Source of the DNA: Abditibacterium sp.
Lineage (GTDB): Bacteria; Armatimonadota; Abditibacteriia; Abditibacteriales; Abditibacteriaceae
Assembly: GCA_030448265.1 (NCBI GenBank)
Contig: JAUJNG010000008.1
Span: 148,667-212,666 of the forward strand
Reading direction: 5' to 3'
DNA length: 64,000 nucleotides
Each line of letters begins with the position of its first letter. The stretch's first letter is position 1. The translations under genes were made by a program, and so were the position numbers. Below the pieces are notes generated by a model. It searched no databases and was not told the DNA's origin. It was given only the letters and a program-made list of their open reading frames with translations. Below, piece after piece: positions 1 to 8,053 of this stretch.

Positions 1-996
1 GTAGATGGGTTTGCGCGAAAAGCAGGCGATGATTTCTGAAACGACCGCCATGCCAGGCAAAATCATGATGTAAACGGCGGGGTGCGAGTAGAACCAAAAA
101 AGATGCTGAAACAGCACCGGATCGCCGCCCAGTTTGGGATCGAAGATGCCCACGCCGAGAGTTTTTTCCACTAAAACCAGAACCATCGTGATGGCGATGA
201 CGGGCGTGCCCAGCACCTGAATCAAACTGGTGGCGTAGTGCGACCAGATGAAAAGCGGCAGACGGAACCAGGTCAGGCCTGGCGCGCGCATCTTGTGGAT
301 GGTGACGATGAAGTTGAGGCCGGTGAGAATCGAGGAGAAACCGGCCAGGAACACGCCCATGATGACCCAGGTCGTCATGCCGTTGGAATAGGTCGAAGAA
401 AGCGGTGCGTAGAACGTCCAGCCGGTATCGACGCCGCCGGCAAACAAAGCCACCAGCGCCAGGGTTCCGCCACCCGCGTAAAGGTAGAACGAAAGCAGAT
501 TGAGCTTGGGAAACGCCACGTCTTTGGCGCCGATCATCATCGGCACCAGGAAGTTGCCCAGAACGGCGGGAATCGAGGGGATGAGGAAGAAAAACACCAT
601 GATCACGCCGTGCGCGGTGAACATGCGGTTATACATTTCGGCGCCCAGCATCCCCTGCGGTTCGATGAGGTTGTAGCGCACCATCGAAGCCGCCCAGCCG
701 CCGATGAGGAAGAAAATCGAGATGGTGACGAGATACATCAAGCCGATGCGCTTGTGATCGAGCGTGTAAACCCACGATTTCCACGAAAAATCGTTGTTGA
801 GATAATGCTCGTGCGGCACATCGAGCGAAGGCGGCGCCGTAGCGGGCGTTTGGGGCGTTTCGACGCGCGGGGGAGTCGCGACTGCATCGCCGTTGGCGGC
901 AGTGGCGGTGGCGCCGTTGGTTTCGAGCGGCCCGTCGGAGCCGATGGAGCCGCCGCCTGCGGCTTCGGGACGATCATTGGGTTGGTTCAACATCAT
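1..996 (-). CDS. ctaD: Cytochrome c oxidase subunit I, A2 type (3' end outside window)
   Basis: Catalytic subunit of a proton-pumping heme-copper oxygen reductase; 332 codons are present before the left edge. Residues 1-60 are a low-complexity Ala/Pro/Thr-rich leader, then membrane helices begin ([12 protein letters not shown] near residue 80). His129 in [11 protein letters not shown] is the expected low-spin heme ligand. Residues 303-309 read YSHPAVY: the CuB histidine and cross-linked tyrosine are there, but the D-channel glutamate of A1 enzymes (HPEVY) is replaced by the Tyr-Ser motif that defines A2 oxidases such as those of Thermus and Rhodothermus. Two adjacent ATGs at 996 and 993 could start it. 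It is the last gene visible in the ctaAB-act-sco-ctaCD operon; subunits III and IV would lie to the left. Confidence 0.96.
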   Translation of the reverse strand, partial: MMLNQPNDRPEAAGGGSIGSDGPLETNGATATAANGDAVATPPRVETPQTPATAPPSLDVPHEHYLNNDFSWKSWVYTLDHKRIGLMYLVTISIFFLIGGWAASMVRYNLIEPQGMLGAEMYNRMFTAHGVIMVFFFLIPSIPAVLGNFLVPMMIGAKDVAFPKLNLLSFYLYAGGGTLALVALFAGGVDTGWTFYAPLSSTYSNGMTTWVIMGVFLAGFSSILTGLNFIVTIHKMRAPGLTWFRLPLFIWSHYATSLIQVLGTPVIAITMVLVLVEKTLGVGIFDPKLGGDPVLFQHLFWFYSHPAVYIMILPGMAVVSEIIACFSRKPIY

Positions 997-1060
997 AATG
1001 CCATTCTACGCGGCCTGAGCCGTCGGGAGCGTTGGTTCGAGTTGCTTTAAGTGTGATGAA

Positions 1061-1355
1061 AAATGAACCACAGAGACACGGAGACACAGAGTTTTTTGGG
1101 TGGAACTGCAATCACACTTTTTCAGGATTTACGCACGGATTGTTCGCTCGACTGAAGCCGGCGCTATGGGCACCTTCGGTGCTAACTTCCCGCCTGCGCG
1201 GGAAAACAACGCAGTGCTTTTTTCGGCGCAGGCCGAAAGTTAGCGGCGGAGCCGCCCATAGCGCCGACTTCAGTCGAGCGAACAACCCGTGCGTAAATCC
1301 TATTTCTATTTATCTCTTGTTCTTCTCTGTGTCTCCGTGTCTCTGTGGTTCATTT
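1061..1355. repeat. Nested palindromic element, CACAGAGACAC family, copy 1
   Basis: The outer arms 1061-1090 and 1326-1355 are perfect 30-nt reverse complements (core CCACAGAGACACGGAGACAC). Inside them lies a second inverted repeat, about 1125-1171 with 1255-1300, containing GGATTTACGCACGG and CTCGACTGAAG. Small hairpins sit in the centre. It fills the ctaC-ctaD gap inside the operon. The same two-layer structure recurs at 7852-8043, and the outer layer alone at 3961-4126. Confidence 0.9.
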
Positions 1356-1378
1356 ATTAAAAGTCGCTACAGTCGGTT

Positions 1379-2941
1379 TCAGCGCGCCGCGCCCTGCCCT
1401 GTCGGGGTAGCCGTGCGCGCTGGTGTCGCGGTTCGCGCCGGAGCCGCAACTCCATTTCGCATCGCCGCGCCGTTTCGCATTTGGGCGCCGTTTCGCACCG
1501 GAGCCATCGCGCCGCCGGTGGCGCCGCTCGGCACCTGCGAGCGCCGACCGTTGGAGTAAATCGGCACCACGGACTGAGTGTAATTGTCCGTGCGATAAGG
1601 ATTCAGCCCGCCGCGCTGGTCGTCGTTGCGGTTGCCGCGCATGCTTCCCGCGCTGCGGTCGATGGAAGCCTGGTTGGAAACGATGCCGCCGCCGCGAAAA
1701 ATGGCTTCGCGGTCGTTTTGGTTCGACATATCGCCTGTCGGACTGCCCTGCCCTTCGCGGCCCGATACGTTGTCGCTCATCGGCTCGAAGGCACGGCGCA
1801 TCATCGCCTCGCGGTCAACCTGATTCGACATATCGCCCGTCGGATTGCCGCCCTCGCCGCCTCGACCCGAAAATGCATCGCCGGCGCCGCTCATCCCCAT
1901 CGCGCCGCCGCCGGTTTCCTGACCGGCATAAGGCCGGTAACCCAGCGCACTGCCGTTGGAGGTGCCGTTCGAGGTGCCCAGCGATTTGATGTAGTCGATG
2001 AGCTGAATCACCTCTTGTTCGCTCAGTCGGCCCCGATAAGAGGGCATAATCGGCTTGTAACCCGCCGCCACTTCTTTGGCGGGCAGGTAAATCGAGTCGT
2101 GCAGATAGCGATAGTCGGCAATCACCGTCGTCGCGGGCAGATCGGCGCGCCAGCCGTTTTCGGCGATTTGCACGGGGCGAGGCTGGCCATAAATGCCCGC
2201 CAGATTGGGCGCGCGCACGTTGGCGTTGGGGCCGTGACAGCCGGTGCAGCCGTTTTCGCGGAACAGAGTTTCGCCCTGCGCGGCGACAGTCGTGGCGACG
2301 TTGCCGGTATTCATCCAGCTTTCAAATTCGCCAGGATCCATCACCGTAACGTAGCCGTTCATGATGGCGTGGTTGGTGCCGCAATACTGCGCGCAGAAAA
2401 TGTGGTAGCGGCCTTTGCGCGTCGGGGTGAACCACATCTGGGTGTATTTGCCTGGCACCACGTCCATGTTGAGGCGAAAGGCGGGCAAACCGAAATCGTG
2501 AATCACGTCTTCGGAAATCATCGTCAACTTGACGGGTTTGCCGAGCGGAACGTGCAGTTCGTTCATTTCCCATCTGCCGTTGGGATGCTGCAGCTTCCAC
2601 ATCCACTGCTTGCCGACCACGAAAATTTCGGTCGCATCTTTGGGCGCGCGCACGGTCTGGAAATAAACCACCGTCGCAAACAGGAACATCCCGACGGCGA
2701 TGATGAGCGGAATTACCGTCCAGATCATTTCGAGGGCGATGCCTTCGTGATGCGGCAGCACGCGGTTGACCTTGGTTCCCTGCCGGTAGCGGACGATGAA
2801 CAGCACCAGAAAAAAGGTCACGCCGAGCGCGAACGCGACGCAGATCGCCGTGATGACCCAGAACACGGCATCGATTTGAGGGGCCACGCTTGACGCCTGA
2901 GGCGGGATAAAGGGAAGTAAATCCAGAAATTGTTGAACCAT
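1379..2941 (-). CDS. ctaC: Cytochrome c oxidase subunit II with fused cytochrome c (caa3 type)
   Basis: Accepts electrons for the oxidase. Two N-terminal membrane helices (about 25-50 and 72-95) precede the CuA cupredoxin domain, whose ligands are visible as His148, Cys183, Cys187, His191 and Met194. A fused class I cytochrome c follows, with CTGCH at 232-236 and probable axial Met299 in KPIMPSY; this fusion marks a caa3 enzyme. Residues about 325-520 are an odd Gly/Asn/Arg-rich tail carrying two copies of PTGDMSNQxDREA and ending in Ala/Thr/Pro repeats; this is not part of normal subunit II. It sits between sco and ctaD, separated from ctaD by a large palindrome. Confidence 0.96.
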   Translation of the reverse strand: MVQQFLDLLPFIPPQASSVAPQIDAVFWVITAICVAFALGVTFFLVLFIVRYRQGTKVNRVLPHHEGIALEMIWTVIPLIIAVGMFLFATVVYFQTVRAPKDATEIFVVGKQWMWKLQHPNGRWEMNELHVPLGKPVKLTMISEDVIHDFGLPAFRLNMDVVPGKYTQMWFTPTRKGRYHIFCAQYCGTNHAIMNGYVTVMDPGEFESWMNTGNVATTVAAQGETLFRENGCTGCHGPNANVRAPNLAGIYGQPRPVQIAENGWRADLPATTVIADYRYLHDSIYLPAKEVAAGYKPIMPSYRGRLSEQEVIQLIDYIKSLGTSNGTSNGSALGYRPYAGQETGGGAMGMSGAGDAFSGRGGEGGNPTGDMSNQVDREAMMRRAFEPMSDNVSGREGQGSPTGDMSNQNDREAIFRGGGIVSNQASIDRSAGSMRGNRNDDQRGGLNPYRTDNYTQSVVPIYSNGRRSQVPSGATGGAMAPVRNGAQMRNGAAMRNGVAAPARTATPARTATPTGQGAAR

Positions 2942-2996
2942 AAAATCGCGCCCCCAACGGAGCCTTCTTCAAATGTGGGCCATCTTGCCCTCTCGC

Positions 2997-3935
2997 TCAC
3001 ACCTGTCCCAGTTGCGGCGCGCCCGACGCCTTGTCGCCGCGCCCGCGTCTTTTCTCCATTATCACCATGAAAGCAATGCCAAGCAAACCGCCCAAAACCG
3101 TCGCCAGCGAAATGACTCGCACAAAAGCCATCACCTGAAACGAGTATTTGCCCGTCACCGGATTGTAGTGAAAACACGACAAAGCGATCTGATCAATCAC
3201 GCTTCCGATGCGTTCTTTGGAGGCTTCGATCACGCTGAAGCGCAAATCGCGCGGGTCGTAGTTGAGCTGCAAAAAATAGCGCGAAATGCGACCGTCGGGC
3301 GTCGCTAAGACAATGCCGTCGGGGTGAATGAACTGCTTGCTGCTGGCGTCCCAGATGTATTTGATGCCCAGCGATTTGGCGAGAGCTTTGATATTTTTCT
3401 CGTCGCCGGTCAGAAAATGCCAGCCCTGTTTAGCGCTCGCGCGCTGATATTCTTTGAGGCGTTCGTCTTTGGCGTCCTGGGCGATGAGCGGGCCTTCGCG
3501 CGGGTCAATCGAAACGGTGAGAACGTCGAACTCCTTGCCGGCGCTGAACTGCAACTCGTTGAACGAAGCCGTCATGGCGCCGAACTGCGCCGAGCAAACC
3601 TGGTCGCAGGTGAGCTGCAACATTGAAATCATCACCGGCTTGCGCCCGAAATACTGGCCCAGCGTCACGCTTTTGCCACCTTCGTCCTTGAAATTGAGGT
3701 GAAGCGGCAATCTTGCATCGAGGTTCTGGTCGATGCCGACTTTTTCCTTGAAATCTTTGGGCACGCCGCCATCGGGCGCGGTGTAGTCGAAGAGATTCTT
3801 CCCCGTTTTTTCGGCGGGATTGGGCAAGCCCTGCGGCGCGCCATCGGCCCACGCGGGCGAGAGCGCCGCCAGCAATGCGAGCGGCAGCGCGATGCGGCGC
3901 GCGGCGCGAAGGATGGGGAAAGAAAATACGGCCAT
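2997..3935 (-). CDS. sco: SCO1/SenC copper chaperone for the CuA site
   Basis: Thioredoxin-fold protein that delivers copper to, or reduces, the CuA centre of subunit II. The copper ligands are visible: Cys110 and Cys114 in TCDQVC and His204 in QFIHPDG. A signal peptide spans residues 1-30 (ending SPAWA), and a C-terminal membrane helix lies around 265-290, so the domain faces the periplasm. I start it at the ATG at 3935, just before the signal peptide; the frame stays open to 4070, but that stretch is palindromic repeat sequence. The next gene downstream is its client ctaC. Confidence 0.93.
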   Translation of the reverse strand: MAVFSFPILRAARRIALPLALLAALSPAWADGAPQGLPNPAEKTGKNLFDYTAPDGGVPKDFKEKVGIDQNLDARLPLHLNFKDEGGKSVTLGQYFGRKPVMISMLQLTCDQVCSAQFGAMTASFNELQFSAGKEFDVLTVSIDPREGPLIAQDAKDERLKEYQRASAKQGWHFLTGDEKNIKALAKSLGIKYIWDASSKQFIHPDGIVLATPDGRISRYFLQLNYDPRDLRFSVIEASKERIGSVIDQIALSCFHYNPVTGKYSFQVMAFVRVISLATVLGGLLGIAFMVIMEKRRGRGDKASGAPQLGQV

Positions 3936-3960
3936 TTGACGTCTCTTTTTGATCGTTGCT

Positions 3961-4126
3961 GATGTTACGCAATTGGAGAGATTTTGAACCACAGAGGCAC
4001 AGAGACACGGAGAAACAATCAAGGGGAGAATGCCACGAACGGCATATTGGCAACACGTTGTCTCAATCAAATCCTCTTTTTTCTCTGTGTCTCTGTGGTT
4101 CAGAATCCCTCCAATTGCGTAACATC
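3961..4126. repeat. Palindromic element, CACAGAGACAC family, copy 3
   Basis: Arms 3961-3978 and 4109-4126 (GATGTTACGCAATTGGAG and its complement) continue inward into the same AACCACAGAG..CACAGAGAC arms as the element at 1061-1355. It lies between the small membrane protein gene and sco. A read-through frame from this repeat artificially lengthens the sco ORF. Confidence 0.85.
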
Positions 4127-4145
4127 GGATAGTTACTTAAGTTGC

Positions 4146-4802
4146 TTAGCGGCTCAGCCGCCCGCTTTGCAGCGCGCGTCCGCCGCTCGAATCGGTGCTG
4201 AATTTTTCGTCCTGCGTTTCCCAGTAGGGGCGCAGATCAAAAGTCGCGGGTTCGACGTTTTTCTGACTGGGAACGATGTTCATCGAACCATTCTTCTCGC
4301 CCGCGATGAAGCGGGGATGTTCGGGCTGCCAGGTCATGATGGCGGGCGTTCCCTTGCTGGGCGCGCCCGAAATGCGCTCGATGGCGCGCGCGACCGGAAT
4401 GCGAATCGCCTCGCGCCCTTCGGCGTCGCGGAAGCGCTGGTAGCCGTTGGCCTCGTTGAACTGCGTCACGATTTCGTAGTTGCGCTTGTCCCAGGGAAAC
4501 ACATCGGGCGTTTCGGCGCCCCGCTCCTGCGCTTCCTTGAACTCGTCGGTGTAAGCCTGCGGCAACAGGCGCGGTTCGGGCGGCACGATGCGCTCGGTCA
4601 TCGCGAGGGGCACCCTCGCGTCGGCTTCTTCGGCCTGGCGGTTGAGATAGTTGAACATCCCGAACATCGCCGCCATCACCACGAGCGTCGATACTAGAAT
4701 GATGCTCAGGCCCGACACCACCGCTTTAATGTTGGCGTCAGCCGATTCGTAACCCGATTCAACTCCGTAATCTTGTGTGCCTTGCGGCTTCATATCAGCC
4801 AT
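4146..4802 (-). CDS. Membrane-anchored conserved protein of the alternative complex III / caa3 locus
   Basis: Function not recognised. The 218-aa product has a short N-terminal tail, one membrane helix at about 28-50 and a soluble domain of some 165 residues outside. The segment REAIRIPVARAIERIS resembles similar short proteins I know from respiratory loci, where a single-helix protein sits between actF and the oxidase genes. Its first 8 nt overlap the end of actF, so it is probably translationally coupled. That makes an accessory role in the complex III / oxidase assembly the best guess, resting only on context. No heme or metal motif is visible. Confidence 0.8.
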   Translation of the reverse strand: MADMKPQGTQDYGVESGYESADANIKAVVSGLSIILVSTLVVMAAMFGMFNYLNRQAEEADARVPLAMTERIVPPEPRLLPQAYTDEFKEAQERGAETPDVFPWDKRNYEIVTQFNEANGYQRFRDAEGREAIRIPVARAIERISGAPSKGTPAIMTWQPEHPRFIAGEKNGSMNIVPSQKNVEPATFDLRPYWETQDEKFSTDSSGGRALQSGRLSR

Positions 4803-6102
4803 GAGCGTGCGTCTCCTTTCTCATTTCGGCATTCGCCATTTCGGGAAGCGGCCAGTAGCCTTCCAAACGCGGATCGTGCTGCGGCACAATCGGCGCGTTT
4901 TCTTTTCGCATTTGGCCGCTCCACGCCCACAGCCAGATGCCGCCCAGCAAAAGCGGCACGCCCAGATCGGCCAGAAGCGATGCGGGCATTCCGGTAAAGG
5001 GCGTCTGGCGGAAGGTGGGAACCACGTAATACCAGAGGTCTATATGTCTTGCGACGATTAGAAAAGTCGCCAGTCGCGCCAGATTATGAATATTGACCTT
5101 GGTTAAGCTCATTAAAAGAAACAAAAACGGCAGCGCGAAGTGCAGCGCGATGTTGGCGGCGCCGATATATTCCCAGCCGTAGGAAGTGCGGTGAATCTGC
5201 CAGGTCGCTTCTTCGGCGATGTTGGCCGAATACTGAATCATGAACTGCGAGAAGTTGGTGTAAGCCCACAGCATGGTGAAGGCCAGCATGAAGTTGCCAA
5301 TGTCGCGAAAATAGCGTTTTTCGATGCTCTGCACGATGGGCAAATCGCTGCCCAGCCGCTTGAGCAAAACGATCATCAAACACAGCGTCGAAAGCCCCTG
5401 CCCGACCAGAAAAATCGCGCCCCACAGCGAGGAAAACCAGTGCGGCTCCAGGGTCATCACCCAGTCGATGGTGGCGAAGGTGGTGGTGAGCAGAAACAAA
5501 ATCAGGCCCCAGCCCGACATCAAACTCAAACGGTGGCGCGTGATGGGATTGTCACCCAAATCTTCGTCGCGCGACCATTTGTTGAGGAAATGAGCGAGCG
5601 CGAACCAAATCGTGAAATAAATTCCCGCGCGCAAGAGCCAGCCGAGCGGGTTGAGGTAGCCGGATTTGGCGGTGAGAATTTTGTCGCCCGCCACCAGTTT
5701 CATGTCGGCCCATTCGTAAAGCGCCCCGTGACCTTCGGGCATCGACAAAAACATCGCCACGATGAGCGGCACGAACATCCCCAAAATATAGGGCCAGCAG
5801 CGCGTCGCGGCTTCAAGCGGGCGGCGCAGGATAAAGCCCCAGCCGCCGCCGGTGACGTGATGGCCCATAAGCCACGCCGTCGAGCCGATGGTGACGCCGA
5901 ACCAGAACATGAAGGCGTAAAGATACGACTGGAAAAACGTATCAGGCGAAAAAATGAGGCCCGCCACGCATAAAACGAGACCAACCGCCGCATAAATCGG
6001 CGCTTTGGCGCCCAGTGCGGCGAGGCGCGGGCCGATGAGATCGTTGATGCGCGTGTCGGTGCGCTGCGCTGGTTCGGGGTGATCTTGAGTTTGTGTTGCC
6101 AC
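4795..6102 (-). CDS. actF: Alternative complex III subunit ActF (NrfD-like membrane subunit)
   Basis: Polytopic membrane subunit of the quinol:cytochrome c oxidoreductase, paralogous to ActC. The 435-aa product shows about ten hydrophobic helices. The N-terminal half contains the family's FWFGVTIGSTAWLMGHHVTGG region, and a later helix carries HFALPFLFLLMS. The start is a GTG at 6102: AGGAA sits about 10 nt upstream, and translation from there gives a short polar N terminus followed by the first helix. It lies after actE (with a palindrome in the gap) and overlaps the next gene. Confidence 0.93.
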   Translation of the reverse strand: MATQTQDHPEPAQRTDTRINDLIGPRLAALGAKAPIYAAVGLVLCVAGLIFSPDTFFQSYLYAFMFWFGVTIGSTAWLMGHHVTGGGWGFILRRPLEAATRCWPYILGMFVPLIVAMFLSMPEGHGALYEWADMKLVAGDKILTAKSGYLNPLGWLLRAGIYFTIWFALAHFLNKWSRDEDLGDNPITRHRLSLMSGWGLILFLLTTTFATIDWVMTLEPHWFSSLWGAIFLVGQGLSTLCLMIVLLKRLGSDLPIVQSIEKRYFRDIGNFMLAFTMLWAYTNFSQFMIQYSANIAEEATWQIHRTSYGWEYIGAANIALHFALPFLFLLMSLTKVNIHNLARLATFLIVARHIDLWYYVVPTFRQTPFTGMPASLLADLGVPLLLGGIWLWAWSGQMRKENAPIVPQHDPRLEGYWPLPEMANAEMRKETHAHG

Positions 6103-6183
6103 GAATTTAATTTCCTAAAAGAGCTGCCTGGCTTCGCTTTGTCCGAAGTTTTAAAAGTGTCTGCAAGATGTTTTTCGTTTTCA

Positions 6184-6303
6184 TTTGTCATTCCGAGGGA
6201 GCCTCGGCGAGCGAGGAATCAGTGACAGCTTCGAGTCAGTTCCGGAACTTGGCGGACATTGCAACTGATTCCTCGGTCGCTTAGGCTCCCTCGGAATGAC
6301 AAA
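6184..6303. repeat. Palindromic element, TCATTCCGAGG family, copy 1
   Basis: The arms 6184-6203 and 6284-6303 are perfect 20-nt reverse complements (TTTGTCATTCCGAGGGAGCC). Inside, GAGGAATCAGT and CTGATTCCTCGG continue the pairing with some mismatches. It fills the actE-actF gap. Related copies are at 54124-54238 and 61615-61781. Confidence 0.88.
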
Positions 6304-6309
6304 TCGTTC

Positions 6310-7158
6310 TCACCGATTCGCCCCCGCCGCGCCGGTTCGCGGCGCGAGTTGCTGCGGAATGGTGCGCGGAATCGGCTGAGCCGGTGCGTTCGCCGAAGGC
6401 GGCAACGGTTTGGCGCCGCCGAGCGTGCGGTCTTCTTCGTTGAGGCCGTTGCTGCCCATTTCGCCGGCGCCGCCTGGCCCCGTGCCGTGATACTCGCGGC
6501 CCGCCGACGGCCCCATATTATGCGGGTTGATCGGCGGCTGCACCTGAGGCGTGGTGCCCAGTTTCACATCGGGCGGAACATCGGCGAGGGTGGCGTTTTG
6601 CGAACGCTGCAAGGCCCGAATATAAGCGGCGATGGCCCAGCGATCCTGCGGCGGAACGCGGTTGGCGTAGGAATACATCGAGCCGTAGCCGTTGGTGATC
6701 ACGTCGAAATAATGGCCTTCGGGCGCGTTGCGGAGCCGGTCGATATGATACGACGGCGGCTTGGCGAACCCGCGTTTGACAATCATGCCGTCGCCGTAGC
6801 CGCCCAGACCGTGACAGGGCTGGCAGTAGATGTTGTAGCGCTCCTGCCCGCGTTCCAGCACCGCTTTGGTGGCGTTGGGCGTGGTCGAGGCGCGCATGAT
6901 CGGGTTGTAGGTGACAAGCGCCCCGTTTTGCGTGCCGTAAAACGTCGGCTCATCGAGGCGTTCCTGTCCGCGCGCGACCGTGCCCGACGGCGGATGCTGC
7001 GACACGCCGTTGTTGTCGAAAAAGTTGATCGCCTCGTAGGGTTTGAGCCGCGAGTTGTTCCACATATCGACGGGCTGGAATTTGTAATCGCGCGTGCATC
7101 CGGCCAGGCCCAGGAGGACGAGCGGCGCGGCCCACTTCGCATTTGAAATTGAAATCAT
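6310..7158 (-). CDS. actE: Alternative complex III subunit ActE (monoheme cytochrome c lipoprotein)
   Basis: Periplasmic electron-carrying subunit. It has a lipoprotein signal with lipobox LAGC (Cys21), then the typical ActE start with DMWNNSRLKPYE, then one heme site, CQPCH at 112-116. The segment NGYGSMYSYANRVP matches the family's heme-Met region. The last 70 residues are Pro/Gly-rich and poorly conserved. One heme agrees with the known ActE subunit. It lies between the frameshifted actD and actF. Confidence 0.94.
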   Translation of the reverse strand: MISISNAKWAAPLVLLGLAGCTRDYKFQPVDMWNNSRLKPYEAINFFDNNGVSQHPPSGTVARGQERLDEPTFYGTQNGALVTYNPIMRASTTPNATKAVLERGQERYNIYCQPCHGLGGYGDGMIVKRGFAKPPSYHIDRLRNAPEGHYFDVITNGYGSMYSYANRVPPQDRWAIAAYIRALQRSQNATLADVPPDVKLGTTPQVQPPINPHNMGPSAGREYHGTGPGGAGEMGSNGLNEEDRTLGGAKPLPPSANAPAQPIPRTIPQQLAPRTGAAGANR

Positions 7159-7171
7159 TGCTGTTTGCGCC

Positions 7172-7823
7172 TTATTTCTCCACGATCTCGACGTTCAAAG
7201 CGCCCAGACCCTGCATAAACGCCATCGTTTGATCGAAATCGAATTTCTTGTCGCGCGACTCGATGGCGAGGAAAAAGCGGTCTTGCGAGGCGCGGTCGAA
7301 GCCTGGCGTGTTGTAAATCGGATGGTAAAGCGTCGGCAGACCATTAAGAACCAGCATCCCGAACACGCCGGTGAGCGCGGCGAACAAAATCGTCATTTCA
7401 AAAGTGATGACGATGAAATTGGGCCAGGTGTGATAGGGCCGCCCGCCCAGGTTGAGAATATACGACTGCGTGTTGGCGAACCACTGCATGAAATAACCCG
7501 TCGTGGCGCAAAAGCCCGCCGCAAAACATGAGCGCGGGCATCTGTTTGTTGCGAAACCCAATCGCTTCCGACAGTCCCTCGACGGGCATCGGGGTGTAGG
7601 CGTCCATGCGGGTGTAGCCCGCAATGCGCGCCGCGCGTGCCGCCGCGATGAGTTTGTCGGTATCGTCGAACTCGACCGCGATGCCCCACACTTCGCGTTT
7701 GCCCTGGGCGCGCGTGACTTCGGCGGCGCGAAGGTCGGCGCCGCGATTGTTGCTCGACGTGAGTTCCTGCGGCTCGCGCTCCAACACCGCGACGGCTTTT
7801 TTCAAAGTTTCAATTCGTGACAT
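7172..7823 (-). pseudogene. actD: Alternative complex III subunit ActD (DUF3341), frameshifted
   Basis: Small membrane subunit of alternative complex III. The first part reads from ATG 7823 (a good AGAGGTG site lies 8 nt upstream) through GYTRMDAYTPMPVEGLSEA to MPALMFCGGL. The second part, from GYFMQWFANTQSYILNLG to the stop at 7172, continues in another frame. The break is at about 7511-7515, at a run of four T (on the coding strand) in the first membrane helix. Removing one T restores an uninterrupted ActD of about 216 residues containing GGRPYHTWPNFIVITFEMT. Everything around it in the operon is intact, so this is either a sequencing error or a very recent mutation. Confidence 0.9.
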
Positions 7824-7851
7824 ATCAAATCACCTCTTACAAACGCAAGTC

Positions 7852-8043
7852 AATGAACCACGGTGTTCGCTCGACTGAAGTCGGCGCTATGGGCGAACAA
7901 GTTCGCTGACTTCCGCCTTCGCGGGAACCAAACTGCGATGTTTCGGCGCAGGCCGAAAGTTAGCGCGAAGCGCCCATAGCGCCGACTTCAGTCGAGCGAA
8001 CTCAAGCCGTGCGTAAATCCAATCTGCGTCTCTGTGGTTCATT
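7852..8043. repeat. Nested palindromic element, CACAGAGACAC family, copy 2
   Basis: Same architecture as 1061-1355. Outer ends begin AATGAACCAC and finish GTGGTTCATT. The inner arms 7865-7891 / 7973-8000 carry TTCGCTCGACTGAAGTCGGC and its complement, and the centre has the TTCGGCGCAGGCCGAA hairpin. The outer left arm is shorter here than in copy 1. It sits in the actC-actD gap. Confidence 0.88.
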
Positions 8044-8053
8044 TTTTACACCT

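Noticed and set aside
238..1050. 270-codon plus-strand frame over ctaD
   Set aside because: Shadow; the minus strand encodes subunit I with YSHPAVY and heme ligands.
3936..4070. 45-residue N-terminal extension of the sco product
   Set aside because: It lies in a palindromic repeat and would bury the signal peptide that begins at 3935.
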